64,000 nt of DNA from an archaeon (GTDB taxonomy: Archaea > Nanobdellota > Nanobdellia > Woesearchaeales > GW2011-AR9), in NCBI GenBank assembly GCA_018697095.1, contig JABHSG010000004.1, positions 302,452-366,451 on the forward strand, given 5' to 3'. A program made the translations under genes and the position numbers. The notes under the pieces were generated by a model. The model ran no database searches and was not told the DNA's origin. It worked only from the letters and a program-made list of their open reading frames with translations. Shown here one piece after another: positions 37,059 to 47,686 of the stretch (positions are counted from its first letter, which is position 1; the number at the start of each line of letters is the position of its first letter).

Positions 37059-37184
37059 ACCAGAGATATAAAGTTTGTCATCATTTAGGTGTATCCTTAC
37101 CTAACTCAAAAAGAACTATTTAAACAACACATCTCCATACAAAGATAAGTCTTCCAAAACATAACTTCATCATGTCCAAAAGTC

Positions 37185-38204
37185 TTACCCAATACTATCT
37201 AAGATACTATGAGCGTCATTAGTTGCTAAATAATTAGCAAGATCAGAATTCCCTTTAGTCAAAAATAAAAATTTAATTTTCAAACTTCTTCTCTCCTGCT
37301 CACTTACTCGTGCAATCTGATCAACAAATACGAGGCCATATGGGTACCCTAAAAAAATTGGATCAGTTGATAACCCTACTAGCAAAGGCAATACTTCATC
37401 CCAAACCCCAATATTTTTCTTCCCCTCAAACCTAAATATATGCCTTGATTTCTCATGCAACTTCACAAAGCACGCCATGTCTATGATTCGATAACTCCAA
37501 GTTGCAAGTTCCTTTGGTACTAAAGAATTCAATAAGACGCAAGGATTATTTCCTTCCCGCGTAAACAATTGACTAGTCTTTGCTAATCCAAATACATTAT
37601 CACCAAGTCCATCCAAAATCTTCTCTTCCCCAGTAAACGATGCTTGTAAGATACCATCTAAAACAACATAGCCAGAATCACTTAGCTCAATCCCAATACG
37701 CCGTGCAAGCTCCAATTCAGCAAAACGCCTTGCCATGTTAGTAACTTTAGATATAGAGGCGCGTTGCAAACCACTTTGCAAATTACCATCACGGCTACTT
37801 ACAATCAAATCTTCCTCTCTAATTAATAACTCAAAATCATCGTTAGCAAAAACCTTAGAAACATAAAATATTTCGCCACCTCTATCCTGAGCGTAAGTCA
37901 ATAAGTAAAATTCATGACGCCTAATATCGGTTTTCTTTCCATTCAAAAAACCTGCAGCAGCAACTCTAATAAAAGACACACAAAAAGACCCACCCATTAA
38001 AACTTCAGCTTGCCCACCATCAATAAAGCACACTTCCTTTGCACTATTAGAATCCACAGAATCTAAAGCACCTACAGTTTCAATTGCAGCAAAATTTCCA
38101 GAATCAATTGCAAACTCCTTTCCATTGTAAAGCAAAGAGTCTTCCTTAATAGAATAACTCGATATTACCTTTGAAAGTTCTTCACCAATTTTTTCAATTA
38201 CCAT
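37185..38204 (-). CDS. NurA-domain nuclease-like protein
   Basis: VCFIDGGQAEVLMGGSFCVSFIRVAA...VVLDGILQAS...FGLAKTSQLF...FLGYPYGLVFVDQIARVS; start at MVIEKIGEEL (38204). Confidence 0.7.
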   Translation of the reverse strand: MVIEKIGEELSKVISSYSIKEDSLLYNGKEFAIDSGNFAAIETVGALDSVDSNSAKEVCFIDGGQAEVLMGGSFCVSFIRVAAAGFLNGKKTDIRRHEFYLLTYAQDRGGEIFYVSKVFANDDFELLIREEDLIVSSRDGNLQSGLQRASISKVTNMARRFAELELARRIGIELSDSGYVVLDGILQASFTGEEKILDGLGDNVFGLAKTSQLFTREGNNPCVLLNSLVPKELATWSYRIIDMACFVKLHEKSRHIFRFEGKKNIGVWDEVLPLLVGLSTDPIFLGYPYGLVFVDQIARVSEQERRSLKIKFLFLTKGNSDLANYLATNDAHSILDSIG

Positions 38205-38276
38205 AATAACAAAAGAAAATAATAAAAAATCACTCTTAAGCATTTCGCTACTAAAAAACCACTACCAAATTAAAAT

Positions 38277-38936
38277 TTAATGTCCTTCTCTCCAAGCACT
38301 AGCTTCTCTTGGACCATCAGAATTAACACCACTACTTTTAACTTCATCCTCAAGATAATCTAAAATATTTACAAGTTGCCTAATATATTTCTTAACTTCT
38401 AAAATTGAATTTAATATTTCATTTACGTTTGTAATCTCCTTGCCTTTTGTAGATCCAATATCTAAACAATTCCAACTAGTACTTCTTTTCTCCCGATCAA
38501 CAAATCCTTTTAATGTAAAAATTTTATAACGCATTGAACGAAATTTAAAAGACAATTCTTTAGCAACGCATTCATCCATTGTTAAAACCAAATCCACAGA
38601 ATCAAGTAATTCAGCTGAAAATTCTTTTGGCTCATAACTAATTAGAAATCTAACTGCTTGTTTACTCAATTTTGAACGTGCTTTAGCATAAACTTCCCGG
38701 TTTTTCCAAACAAAAGTTTTACACGCACCTTTACCCCTAATATCTACTCCACTACTACAAGCCTCAAGTTGATCCCACCAATAGCAATATTTACGAAAAT
38801 AGTATTCGCTAGCTGCGCTACGTCCACAATTCTTCCTTCCAACAAACAAAATACGCCTAACTGGAAATCGTACTCTGGTGATCCAAACAAGCTTTTGGTA
38901 CCATTTCAAATTTTCACGCATTTCTTTTAAGTTCAT
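38277..38936 (-). CDS. Low-molecular-weight phosphatase-fold protein lacking the catalytic Cys
   Basis: RILFVGRKNCGRSAASEYYFRK...CSSGVDIRG...VDLVLTMDECVAKEL: LMW-PTP layout with the CX5R cysteine replaced by Gly. Confidence 0.7.
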   Translation of the reverse strand: MNLKEMRENLKWYQKLVWITRVRFPVRRILFVGRKNCGRSAASEYYFRKYCYWWDQLEACSSGVDIRGKGACKTFVWKNREVYAKARSKLSKQAVRFLISYEPKEFSAELLDSVDLVLTMDECVAKELSFKFRSMRYKIFTLKGFVDREKRSTSWNCLDIGSTKGKEITNVNEILNSILEVKKYIRQLVNILDYLEDEVKSSGVNSDGPREASAWREGH

Positions 38937-39148
38937 ACAATATTCTACTCAATCAAAATATAAAAAGTCTTCTTTACTTCATTTCAAATACAAACTATGT
39001 ATATACCTTAAATGCCAAATTAAACGCCATTTTGGACCTAATTGGAGCAAACATAGCAAATCTTTATATAGTTCAAAAGCCCTAAATATGTCATATTAAC
39101 ATATAGCATCAATAATACTATTTGCAAAAAACCAAAAACTTATGCACA

Positions 39149-39310
39149 ATGGCAGGAAAATACGCAAAATTACTTGGGATTCACAAGAATCTCTCAGACA
39201 CCCAAATCCTTGCAATGTTACAACAAGGCTCAATTGATATTGAAGGGACAAACATCCAAGTAGTGCAAGCAAGGCGTAACACTATCAATTTCGACGACCC
39301 TTACTGCTAA
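39149..39310 (+). CDS. Small hypothetical protein
   Basis: MAGKYAKLLGIHKNLSDTQILAMLQQGSIDIEGTNIQVVQARRNTINFDDPYC; ATG 39149 preferred to the upstream TTG. Confidence 0.45.
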   Translation: MAGKYAKLLGIHKNLSDTQILAMLQQGSIDIEGTNIQVVQARRNTINFDDPYC

Positions 39311-39393
39311 TTAAAAATTTAAACCTTCTCAAAAGCAGATTTTTATGAGTTAATCTACTAAGATTTATAACTCACCTTCAAAACAAGAGTACC

Positions 39394-40539
39394 ATGAAAG
39401 GTAGAAAGACATTTTCTCAATTAGGATTCAAAAAAGAAGTAGTCACTGCGCTCAAAAAGATCAGAATCACTCAATCTACAGAAGTTCAAGAGACTATCAT
39501 CCCTAAAATTAAGCAAGGAAGCCATATTGTCTTCACTTCTCAAACTGGTTCAGGAAAAACTCTTTGTTTCTTATTAGGATACTTACAAAAAATAAACCCA
39601 AATATTGGGTTACAAGCAATGATTATTACTCCAACTAAAGAATTAGCACAGCAAGTAGCTAAAGATATCAAAAAAGTAACTGATCAACTTGGCCTAAATG
39701 TTGGTGTATTATATGGAGGGCGAGAGTTCAAAGGAGACTCCAGAACTGTCAAAAAGAAAAACCAAATTATGGTTGCAACTCCTGGAAGATTAATAGATCA
39801 CATTAATAAAAAAACATTAAAGGTTGGCGATGTCAAATATTTAGTTTATGATGAAAGTGACCAGATGTTTGATAATGGTTTTGCTAGCGACTGTGCATAT
39901 ATCAAACGCAGATCCGCTAAAGACGTACAAATTGTTCTTTCTTCCGCAACTATCACCAGCAAAGTAGAAAAATTCATGGAAGAGCGACTAGATGGTTATG
40001 AATTTTTAGAAATTGGAAATCGAATCCCTAAAAAAATTATTCAAGAGAAAGTTTATTGTGAAATGGATGATAAGGAAGAACTCTTAATCAAATGCGTAAA
40101 AAAATTAAAATCTGAAGGAAAAAAACAAATCATTATTTTCACCAACACTAAAGATAAGTGTTTTCGCATAAATAGAAATCTTGGAAAGCACAAACTGCAT
40201 GCAACTGAACTTCATGGTGATTTTAAAATGCAAGAACGTAAGAATCATCTCAATGGGTTCACAAGTGGCAGGGTCCCAATTTTGATTACTACAAATGTAG
40301 CAGCAAGAGGATTACACATTCCAAAAGTAGACGCAATCATCAACTATGACGTTTCACAAAGACCTGAATTTTATGTGCATAGGATTGGAAGAACTGGAAG
40401 AATGACTGCAAAAGGAACAGAGGGTAGTGGTTACGCAATCACATTCATCTGTAAAGAAGATATTGGAAGATTTGAAGATATTGAAGAAATTTATAATGCA
40501 AAAGTCACACAAATGGATCAAGATTTCAATAAAATTTAA
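39394..40539 (+). CDS. DEAD-box family RNA helicase (DESD motif II)
   Basis: SQTGSGKT, TPTKELAQQ, TPGRLIDH, YDESDQMFD, SSATI, HRIGRTGR motifs. Confidence 0.93.
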   Translation: MKGRKTFSQLGFKKEVVTALKKIRITQSTEVQETIIPKIKQGSHIVFTSQTGSGKTLCFLLGYLQKINPNIGLQAMIITPTKELAQQVAKDIKKVTDQLGLNVGVLYGGREFKGDSRTVKKKNQIMVATPGRLIDHINKKTLKVGDVKYLVYDESDQMFDNGFASDCAYIKRRSAKDVQIVLSSATITSKVEKFMEERLDGYEFLEIGNRIPKKIIQEKVYCEMDDKEELLIKCVKKLKSEGKKQIIIFTNTKDKCFRINRNLGKHKLHATELHGDFKMQERKNHLNGFTSGRVPILITTNVAARGLHIPKVDAIINYDVSQRPEFYVHRIGRTGRMTAKGTEGSGYAITFICKEDIGRFEDIEEIYNAKVTQMDQDFNKI

Positions 40540-40646
40540 CCTTGTTCAAAAATCTAAACTTTCTCAAACTTTGTGAATAAAATGAACAAACTTTGTAAAA
40601 ACAAAGGTTTAGGGAATTCAAAGAATTCCAAAAAAGGATGAAAAAT

Positions 40647-43600
40647 TTATACTTTCTCATAACCTACAGAAAATTCTTTGCCTTTAACACTAAAAGTTTC
40701 TTGCTCCTTAAACGCTCGTGGAAACTCTAAACTTCCAACATAAACCTTACTAGCTCCAACTTTAGCAGCAATAGAATCACTCCAAACACTAACAGCCTCT
40801 CCAAGGTCCCCAGGACAAGTCACATGTAAAAAAATCTGATCAGCTTTTTGGAATCCAGATTTCTTACGCGCATTTTGCATATAACGCATTATTTCACGTG
40901 CATACCCTTCAGCATCTAGTTCTAAGTTACGCTCCAAGTTCAAATACACATATCCATCTTTAAATTCAGCTTCAGAAAACCCAACTGGAACTTCACGTGA
41001 GATTTCAAAATCAGCACGTACAACAGTAACAGTTTCACCTGAATCAAGCACAACTTCATGTACTCCTTTAGAATTTAAATTAGTTAAGATGGCTTCTGAA
41101 GAAGTCACAGTTAATTTAGTAATTACTTCAGAACTTTGCTTTTGAAATTTTGGTCCAAGTGTCCTATAATTAGGTTTAACACTTTCTTTAACACCAGGCA
41201 AACTAGAGAGAATACTGATATCTTTAACATTAAGTTGCGCCTTTAAAATATCACGCAAACTCTCAACGCTACTGATAACTTCTGAGTCCAAACTAACAAC
41301 AATTAATTCTTTTATTGGCCACCTAAGTCCTAGTTTTGCTTTTTCACGAGCGTTAAGCCCAGATTGAATTACAGAGGAAACAACACCCATAGAAGCAACT
41401 AACTTTTCATCAACTAATTTCTCATCAGCTTTTGGCCACATAAAATGACTTATACTTTCTTCTTCCAAGTCATATGCTTGTTTCAGATTCAAATACATAG
41501 CTTCACTTGCATACGGCATAACAATTTGAGCAACCTTTAATCCTTCAAATAAAACATGGGCTAAAACATAAAGAACAACTTCTTTTTCTTCAGAGCTTCC
41601 AACTGAAGATTTTTCGCGAACCATTTGAATATAGGTCCGACTAATTTCTAAAAACAAATCATCAATTAGTTCTGGAACTTTATCTAATTCATAATTTTCC
41701 ATACGCAAAGTAATTTCTTTAATTGCAGATTGCAAATAAGACAAGATATATTTCTCTTCAAGGCTACACAAAGAAAGCGTAATTTCTTTATCCAATTCAA
41801 AAGGATTTTGTCCAACTTCAATTGATAAGTTCAAAAGTAACTTATGCAAATTCCACATGATTTTAACACGTCTTTCAGCTACAATTAATTCATCCCAAGA
41901 AAAATTTACATCCTCTCCAGCGCTAGCGCGACACATGTAAGAACGAAGTACATCAACGCTATGTTTGTCTATAACTTCATATGGAGAGATCACATTTCCA
42001 AGAGACTTAGACATCTTAACCCCATCAACATCAGTTACAAAACCATGCATAAAACAAGCTTTGAATGGCATTTTTTCAATCCCAAGTGCTGCAGCCACCA
42101 TTAGTAAATTGAACCAACCACGGATCTGATCTTTTCCTTCTAAGATAAAATCAGCAGGATAATATTTTTCAAGCAAATCTTTTCGCGAAGGATAATCAAA
42201 AACTGCAAAAGCTGCACTTCCAGCATCAATCCAAACATCAAGTACATCAGGAACACGTCGATACTCTTTCCCATCACGAACAATCACAACTCTATCAATA
42301 GCTGGGATATGTAAATCTAATTCAGACCTATTAACTCCACTTAATTCTTCGAGTTGCGCAATAGATTCAATTACAATAAAATCTTCTTCTTCCCCGTCCT
42401 CACTAGTCCATTTCCAAATTGGTACAGGTGTTCCCCAAAACCTTTGTTTTGAGATAGAATTGTCACGTAAATTTTCAAGCCAATTACGAAATGCATTTTT
42501 ACCTGCTTCCGGAACCCAGTGTACTTGTTCATTCCAAGCAAGAAGTTTTTCCTTCAAATCTTCAATTTTAAAGAACCACTGTTTTGTTGTTCTAAATATA
42601 ACTGGTTCATGACTACGCTCACCATGAGGGTAATCATGCACATAAGATTGTTTTGCAACCAAAACGCCTGCAGAATCAATTATTTCTACAAATTTTTTAT
42701 CTTCTATTTTTGCACGAATACCATTAAATTTTCCAAAATTTGCAAAATGACCTGCTTCATTAATTGGATTAAACGGAGGGATCCCATTTAGGTGCCCAAC
42801 TTCATAATCTTCTGGCCCACAACCTGGTGCACTGTGAACAAGGCCAGTACCTGAAGAATCATCACAATATTTCTTTGTAAGTAAAACAGTAAAAAGTTTT
42901 GGATTTTGTTGTAACTCTTCTGGAAGCATATCGCGCGTCCCAAGAGGATGTTCATATTTTTCTCCAGCAATTGCTAAGCCTTTAAATTCAGAAACAATAG
43001 TATGAGAACTAATTTTAGCTTTTTCTAAAACTGATTCAAGTAAATTTTTAGCAACTACCCACTTTTCAGAAGATCCATCTTCCAAAAGAACTTGCGCTTC
43101 TAAGTAATCAATATCAGGATTAACCATGATCGCTAAGTTAAGTGGGATTGTCCAAGGAGTTGTTGTCCAAATTACAAAATATTTTCCAGGTAATGCTTCT
43201 CCAGAGATTGAAAGTCTAGGAAATTTAACATAAATAGAAGTATCTTTAATCTCTTTATATTCAAGTTCATGTTTAGCTACAGAACTTTGGGTTGCAAAAT
43301 CCCAATGCATTGTTCGAAGCCCTTGATACAATCTACCTTTTTTATGAGCAGAAGAAACCAAATGCCAAACAGATTCAATATATTCATTTTTAATTGGTTG
43401 ATAAGAATCACGAAAATCAAGAGTTGCCCCTAAACGCACAAAATCTTTGTCCATCTGTTCTTTCATTTCAAGACAAAACTTCTCGCACTCTTGTCTGAAC
43501 CTAAGAAGACCAAATTTTTCAATATCTTCTTTATCTTTAAGGCCGTGCCTTTTCATAGTTTTTTGTTCAGTTGGAAGACCATGCATATCATAACCCATTC

Positions 43601-43832
43601 TATCCCAAACATTAAACCCATTAGCACGTTTATAACGCAAAACCATATCTTTTAGAGCCATATTCCAAGCATGACCCATGTGGATTTTCCCAGAAGTATA
43701 TGGTGGACCTTCTAAAAAGCAGAATTTTTCACCTTCAGCATCACGATCTCGCAAAAATTGTACTGTTTCATTGTTATTCCAATGACGAAGTATCGCTTCT
43801 TCAGTAGCAAGTGAAATGTCTTTGTATTTCAT
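40647..43832 (-). CDS. ileS: Isoleucyl-tRNA synthetase
   Basis: GPPYTSGKIHMGHAWNMALKD, WDRMGYDMHGLPTE, MSKSLGNVISPYEVID; start at ATG 43832. Confidence 0.95.
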   Translation of the reverse strand: MKYKDISLATEEAILRHWNNNETVQFLRDRDAEGEKFCFLEGPPYTSGKIHMGHAWNMALKDMVLRYKRANGFNVWDRMGYDMHGLPTEQKTMKRHGLKDKEDIEKFGLLRFRQECEKFCLEMKEQMDKDFVRLGATLDFRDSYQPIKNEYIESVWHLVSSAHKKGRLYQGLRTMHWDFATQSSVAKHELEYKEIKDTSIYVKFPRLSISGEALPGKYFVIWTTTPWTIPLNLAIMVNPDIDYLEAQVLLEDGSSEKWVVAKNLLESVLEKAKISSHTIVSEFKGLAIAGEKYEHPLGTRDMLPEELQQNPKLFTVLLTKKYCDDSSGTGLVHSAPGCGPEDYEVGHLNGIPPFNPINEAGHFANFGKFNGIRAKIEDKKFVEIIDSAGVLVAKQSYVHDYPHGERSHEPVIFRTTKQWFFKIEDLKEKLLAWNEQVHWVPEAGKNAFRNWLENLRDNSISKQRFWGTPVPIWKWTSEDGEEEDFIVIESIAQLEELSGVNRSELDLHIPAIDRVVIVRDGKEYRRVPDVLDVWIDAGSAAFAVFDYPSRKDLLEKYYPADFILEGKDQIRGWFNLLMVAAALGIEKMPFKACFMHGFVTDVDGVKMSKSLGNVISPYEVIDKHSVDVLRSYMCRASAGEDVNFSWDELIVAERRVKIMWNLHKLLLNLSIEVGQNPFELDKEITLSLCSLEEKYILSYLQSAIKEITLRMENYELDKVPELIDDLFLEISRTYIQMVREKSSVGSSEEKEVVLYVLAHVLFEGLKVAQIVMPYASEAMYLNLKQAYDLEEESISHFMWPKADEKLVDEKLVASMGVVSSVIQSGLNAREKAKLGLRWPIKELIVVSLDSEVISSVESLRDILKAQLNVKDISILSSLPGVKESVKPNYRTLGPKFQKQSSEVITKLTVTSSEAILTNLNSKGVHEVVLDSGETVTVVRADFEISREVPVGFSEAEFKDGYVYLNLERNLELDAEGYAREIMRYMQNARKKSGFQKADQIFLHVTCPGDLGEAVSVWSDSIAAKVGASKVYVGSLEFPRAFKEQETFSVKGKEFSVGYEKV

Positions 43833-43945
43833 GATAAAGAAGTCCTCTTCCGATAATATAAAAAGGTAGTGGCAAAAACAAGCCAATTACAAAAATAAAA
43901 ACACTATTTATAAAATAAAATCAGAAATAATGAAAAATCTAAAAC

Positions 43946-46630
43946 CTAATTCAATCCGCTACTTTCCATCGCATTATAATCACGACTTAACCCTGAATTA
44001 GCTCCACCAGAGTTAGATGTGTTTGGCAGATAAGATTTATCTTTTGCAAAAGGGTTAGTTCCAAGTAGTGGATCATCTTGCGCATCAATATTATTTAATG
44101 ATTGATCTCTTTTTCTCAAAACTTCAGCAAGTTTGCTTTGTTCTTTCTCTTTTGCTTGATGAATAGATTCAAGTTTAGATACGACAGTATATTCAGTAGG
44201 ATTTTTAATTCCCTCTGCCTTCCAATCAACAGCAATGTAAGTTCCTTGAGCTTCCATTAATTCAACAGCATAATCACCACCTGCTCTTACAACCCGTGCA
44301 GTTCCAGCAGTTAACATATCTTTGATACTTTTAGTTTCATAATTAATTGATTCTTTTGTAGCATCATCAAGGTATACCCCTGTAACAACATCTTCAGAAA
44401 CTTGTCCTAAAACATAATCTCCATGTTGGTTAGAGAAAACTTTAGTAGCTCCATTTGATATTTTTTTACTAATCCGATCTGCTAAATCTCCGCTTGCAAC
44501 TTGTCTTTGAGTCCCAGTTTCAAAAGTTTTTGGAACTTTATTTTCTCCAATATCAAACATTTCCCGAATATCTTTATCGGTGCGAGTATTTCCTTTCTTT
44601 GAATCTAATTTTTTGTAAGCCCCTGATTTCACCAAATCATGCGAACTAACAAGTCCTAAACCAAACCCTTTACTATAAAGTCCAATAGCATCTTCACGAC
44701 TCAATTCGCCAGTTCTTTTAACATTCTGAGCAGCATAAACTTCATCAACCATATCCAAAAAGTCCTCACCTTCAAGACCACTTAATGCGCTTTGTTGTAA
44801 AGTACTATTTAGTTTACGTTTAACAACGCTCCCTCCTCTTAAATGAGGATGATAAACAGAACTTCCCCAATCATGGCCAGCATTTGCAAAATCATCATCA
44901 TCAACCTTACTTCCTTCAAGTAAATCCGAAAATCCAATTCCAAAAGCTGCTTTAACAAGTGTTTCAAGATAACCAATTTTAGCAACGCTAGAACAATCAA
45001 TTTCATCTAAGTTAACATTATATTTTTCTGCAGCTTTTTTAGCCAATTTTTCAAAGACACCTAAAGCCACAGCATACACTTCGCCAGATTTTAATTTAGT
45101 AGAATCTTTAGAATCTCTTGCTTTAAGTTTTGCATCCCACTCCCATTTTGTTGAGTTAAAAGCCCAGTTAACTAATTCTTGAGCTTCTTCAACACGTTCA
45201 TCAATAAGAGCAAGATTTTGCCTAAGTTTTAGGTCTTTTTCTTTCCCACTAAGCCCTTCATATTTGGTATCAAAACCCCGAGAACTAAGTTCATAATTTT
45301 TATCTGAACTAAGCGACGCCTTAAAAGATCCAAGTTCCGCCTGATTTACAACTACTTCACCAACTTCTTTAAAATCAACTTTTTCTTTTTCATAATCAAT
45401 TGTATGTTTACCATGATAAACTACTTTCATAATTCCTTCAATACCATTAAGTACACGATACTCGTCAACAGCTACAATTTTATTATTATCATCAAACTCC
45501 GCAATACAAAAAGTTCCTTGCGTTCCTTCATTATGCTCTTTTGCTAAAACTCCTGGTACAAAATTAAGAACTTTCATATCAATACCAGTACGGGCATCTT
45601 TATATCTTCGAAATTCAATTTCTGCATGATCTAAATGTGTATGTCCATTAACAACAACTTTTGGCATTTCAAGTCCTAAGCTATGTCTTTTTGCAAGCAT
45701 CTGTTTAAAAATGTGAGAATGCTGATCATGTGTTTGTCCTTTAATTTTTGGTAAACCAACGTGATCAATAACCATATCTAAGTTTTTTGTTGTAGCAATT
45801 AATTTACTCATATCTTTTGTTGGATCACCCATCCCTTCAATTCGATATTTTTCTTTAATTAAATCATCACTCATGAAAATATGTTCCCAAGTCCCAGCTG
45901 TTCCAATTGGTGTAGAACCAGCACCACCTAAAGCTAAAACATCCATCCCAGACATTTTAAGAAGTTCATTGTGCATTGCACTCTCACCAAAGGTTTCAAA
46001 AAATGGTTTTTCAACATCCCAATTACCTGCAAGCTTCCTAGCTTTTGGATCTATTGCATGAGCAGCTTCATAAGTTGCTTTAGCATGCGCTGTAACTATC
46101 TTTTTTTGTCTCTCTTCAATATCCAAAAAACGCTGTAGTTGACCATCACTAAATTCACCTTTTTTAATTGACTCAAGCAAACTAGAATCTAGGCGATCAT
46201 CTTTTGAAGAGCCTAATTCTTGAAGTAAGGATTGTCTAAATTGAACTTGCTGCGCAGCTTCTGACTTACTAAATGCAGAACTAAGTGTATGTGTAAAATC
46301 TCCAAGCCAAACTCTATCTTCAATACCTTTATTTTTGGCAAACTCTGTCACCCATTTCAAAGCATCAAAACGACCGTGCGGATCCCCTACAAAAAGCATT
46401 CGTTTAGGTCCACCATTCGCACTAGAATTAGCCCCATTACTTCCTCCAGCGCCATGCGAATAAATTGGAGCTCCAACTGTATCATCAAGCTGTTTTTCTA
46501 AACGAGATCGTCCTGGCACATTGCTTCCAGAACTACCTACTTGGCCAGCATTTTGAGTACTACCGTTCGCACTAGAAGCACTTAAATTTCCAGAATTTGC
46601 CTCTCCAGCAGACGTATTTGTAGTAGCCAT
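43946..46630 (-). CDS. Large calcineurin-like metallophosphoesterase with low-complexity N-terminus and long novel C-terminus
   Basis: MLFVGDPHGRFDALKW, VWLGDFTH, AGNWD, VVNGHTHLDHAEIEF motifs; Ser/Asn/Gly-rich N-terminus. Confidence 0.8.
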   Translation of the reverse strand: MATTNTSAGEANSGNLSASSANGSTQNAGQVGSSGSNVPGRSRLEKQLDDTVGAPIYSHGAGGSNGANSSANGGPKRMLFVGDPHGRFDALKWVTEFAKNKGIEDRVWLGDFTHTLSSAFSKSEAAQQVQFRQSLLQELGSSKDDRLDSSLLESIKKGEFSDGQLQRFLDIEERQKKIVTAHAKATYEAAHAIDPKARKLAGNWDVEKPFFETFGESAMHNELLKMSGMDVLALGGAGSTPIGTAGTWEHIFMSDDLIKEKYRIEGMGDPTKDMSKLIATTKNLDMVIDHVGLPKIKGQTHDQHSHIFKQMLAKRHSLGLEMPKVVVNGHTHLDHAEIEFRRYKDARTGIDMKVLNFVPGVLAKEHNEGTQGTFCIAEFDDNNKIVAVDEYRVLNGIEGIMKVVYHGKHTIDYEKEKVDFKEVGEVVVNQAELGSFKASLSSDKNYELSSRGFDTKYEGLSGKEKDLKLRQNLALIDERVEEAQELVNWAFNSTKWEWDAKLKARDSKDSTKLKSGEVYAVALGVFEKLAKKAAEKYNVNLDEIDCSSVAKIGYLETLVKAAFGIGFSDLLEGSKVDDDDFANAGHDWGSSVYHPHLRGGSVVKRKLNSTLQQSALSGLEGEDFLDMVDEVYAAQNVKRTGELSREDAIGLYSKGFGLGLVSSHDLVKSGAYKKLDSKKGNTRTDKDIREMFDIGENKVPKTFETGTQRQVASGDLADRISKKISNGATKVFSNQHGDYVLGQVSEDVVTGVYLDDATKESINYETKSIKDMLTAGTARVVRAGGDYAVELMEAQGTYIAVDWKAEGIKNPTEYTVVSKLESIHQAKEKEQSKLAEVLRKRDQSLNNIDAQDDPLLGTNPFAKDKSYLPNTSNSGGANSGLSRDYNAMESSGLN

Positions 46631-46683
46631 AGTTGTACCTATATCTCTACTATCTCAAAAGAAATCTACTTTATAAACTTATC

Positions 46684-46699
46684 GTCACTAAATAGTGAC
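46684..46699. promoter_or_regulatory. Palindrome GTCACTA-AA-TAGTGAC upstream of the metallophosphoesterase gene
   Basis: Perfect 7-bp arms about 54 bp upstream of the 46630 start. Confidence 0.45.
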
Positions 46700-46737
46700 T
46701 AAAAAGAAAAAGAAAAAATTAACTACTAAACTAATAA

Positions 46738-47457
46738 TTAAGCTGCTTTTTTATGATGTTTATTATTATTAGCTGCTTCAGCAACAACCAAATCTTCAAG
46801 AGCACTTGACCTGCTACCTGCACCCAAATCTCTATCAGTAACAACTTTACCTTGCTGCCAGTATCTTGAAAACAATGCCTTCATTGCATCTGGAGTTGTA
46901 CCTTTTTTATCATAAGATTCTAACTTAGTGGCCCCTGTTAATTCAGCCATATGACCAGCTGTCACCTTGTCTAGAATATACTTATTTCCAATTATTTGAT
47001 ATTGTTCTCCACGATCACGATTTAACTTTTCTGTTAACTTTTCTTTAATTTTATCAGGAGCATTTCTTCCTTCATTTACAGCAACATCATAAAGTTCAGA
47101 TTGACTCATTCCAAAAAGAGCACGAAATTCATCTTCACTAAGACTGTCTCCATCTTCTTTCCCATGATATCTTTTAGCCTGAGCTTCAAACTTATCTTTA
47201 ACATTATCTCCATATTGTTTAAGAGAATCAGCTGAATCCCAATCATAATCTCCTTCAATATTAGCACCAGCAACCGCCAGATCATGCATATCACTACGTT
47301 TTTTAGCATTAGCCTCTACCCTAGACATCTCAGCTTTAACATGTCCTTCAAAATGTTTATACGCCTTTTTATTATCATCACCATGAGATTTAGCATGATA
47401 GTCAATTGCTTTAACAATTGTTGGAACCTCTACTTTAGAAAAACTTTGATATACCAT
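46738..47457 (-). CDS. Hypothetical protein sharing short motifs with the downstream metallophosphoesterase C-terminus
   Basis: 239-aa ORF; TGATKLESYDKKGTTPDAMKALF resembles SGAYKKLDSKKGNTRTDKDIREMF in the next gene. Confidence 0.5.
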   Translation of the reverse strand: MVYQSFSKVEVPTIVKAIDYHAKSHGDDNKKAYKHFEGHVKAEMSRVEANAKKRSDMHDLAVAGANIEGDYDWDSADSLKQYGDNVKDKFEAQAKRYHGKEDGDSLSEDEFRALFGMSQSELYDVAVNEGRNAPDKIKEKLTEKLNRDRGEQYQIIGNKYILDKVTAGHMAELTGATKLESYDKKGTTPDAMKALFSRYWQQGKVVTDRDLGAGSRSSALEDLVVAEAANNNKHHKKAA

Positions 47458-47686
47458 TAAAAATCACCTTTTCACCATAACTTAACTATAAACAAATTAA
47501 AAGTTTTTCGTACTTAAACTTGTCGCTTTACAAGTAGATAAGTCATATCCTCTTTCCTTCTAAAAATCCCTTAATTTCATTGACTTTTTTGTCTCAATTC
47601 TGCCATAACTTTAAATAAGCACATTATATTCTTTGCAAAGGATAATAGAGCAATCAAACTAATAAAATAAAGGGTGAAAAAACATT

